Shown here in pieces: positions 5,579 to 5,752 of a stretch of 5,752 bases of DNA. A program made the position numbers and the translations under genes. This DNA comes from Gallionellaceae bacterium. Its GTDB lineage: Bacteria; Pseudomonadota; Gammaproteobacteria; Burkholderiales; Gallionellaceae. The notes beneath the pieces are model-generated. The model searched no databases. It was given only the letters and a program-made list of their open reading frames with translations, and was not told where the DNA came from. The stretch lies in the NCBI GenBank assembly GCA_003445795.1, contig DMCN01000065.1, positions 1 to 5,752 on the forward strand, written 5' to 3'. Position 1 is the stretch's first letter. Each line of letters opens with the position of its first letter.

Positions 5579-5752
5579 TCGCGCAGAGCGGCTTGTCCCT
5601 CGACCAGGCCCCGCCGATCGGGGTGCCGCTGCGCTTCTTCATCACCGCCCCCTTGTTCGCGCTGGCTGCCGCGCTGCTGTTGCTGTGGAGAGGGCCGGAC
5701 ATCTTCAGCAACCGCTGGGAACCGGCCATGCTGGGCATCACACACTTGCTGA
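5575..5752 (+). CDS. Membrane protein, N-terminal part (continues past right edge)
   Basis: The ATG at 5575 overlaps the stop of the DUF2249 gene as ATGA, a classical translational-coupling arrangement. The 59 visible residues start MIAQSGLSLDQAPPIGVPLRFF, with a first transmembrane helix at about 21-38 (FFITAPLFALAAALLLLW). A second hydrophobic stretch seems to begin at AMLGITHLL, containing H57. The layout resembles multi-helix membrane proteins found near denitrification genes, in the style of NnrS or heme-copper-oxidase relatives, where a TH motif may bind heme or metal. Too little is visible for a firm family call. Confidence 0.75.
   Translation, partial: MIAQSGLSLDQAPPIGVPLRFFITAPLFALAAALLLLWRGPDIFSNRWEPAMLGITHLL

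Noticed and set aside
5536..5745. Short leftward frames at the right edge
   Set aside because: They are antisense to the DUF2249 gene end and the coupled membrane-protein gene, whose ATGA overlap and hydrophobic helix are convincing.
1..5752. CRISPR arrays, insertion sequences, tRNA genes
   Set aside because: No regularly spaced repeats, no transposase-like frame with terminal repeats and no tRNA-like cloverleaf sequence were seen.

Overview
The window is a GC-rich stretch of a denitrifying proteobacterium. The protein sequences look most like those of beta- or gammaproteobacteria, which I infer from family resemblance alone. It holds a nitrite-respiration gene set: cytochrome cd1 nitrite reductase (nirS), a Dnr-type Crp/Fnr regulator, and a small divergent operon starting with a hemerythrin-like protein. 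No mobile element, tRNA, rRNA or CRISPR array was seen.

Layout from left to right. Positions 1-1883 (minus) encode the first 627 residues of a TonB-dependent outer-membrane receptor whose C-terminus lies beyond the left edge. A 72-bp gap with a 9-bp GC-rich hairpin separates it from nirS (1956-3683, minus), so the receptor sits directly downstream of nirS in the same direction. A 377-bp gap (3684-4060) follows. It carries a perfect TTGAT-N4-ATCAA box with an adjacent degenerate copy, a bulged 11-bp hairpin, an 8-bp inverted repeat and a 10-bp hairpin. Next is the regulator (4061-4747, minus, TTG start). A 159-bp divergent region carries a 9/10 match to the same box inside two overlapping perfect inverted repeats. 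Rightward then come a hemerythrin-like gene (4907-5344), a DUF2249-type gene (5345 or 5348-5578) and the start of a membrane protein (5575 to the edge). These three are tightly packed and probably form one operon.

How they may work together (inference): low oxygen and nitric oxide would activate the Dnr-like regulator. It lacks the N-terminal cysteine cluster of oxygen-sensing FNR but keeps the E-xx-S-R recognition residues that read TTGAT half-sites. It could act at the perfect box upstream of nirS. It could also act at the divergent box, whose position fits activation of the hemerythrin operon (about -41.5) and its own promoter (about -60.5). NirS makes nitric oxide in the periplasm. The di-iron hemerythrin, the DUF2249 protein and the membrane protein are plausible partners in handling NO, O2 or iron, but nothing in the sequence proves their function.

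The least explained parts are the structured 377-bp intergenic region, the hemerythrin/DUF2249/membrane-protein module under apparent Dnr control, and a TonB receptor following nirS where cytochrome and heme d1 maturation genes are often found.
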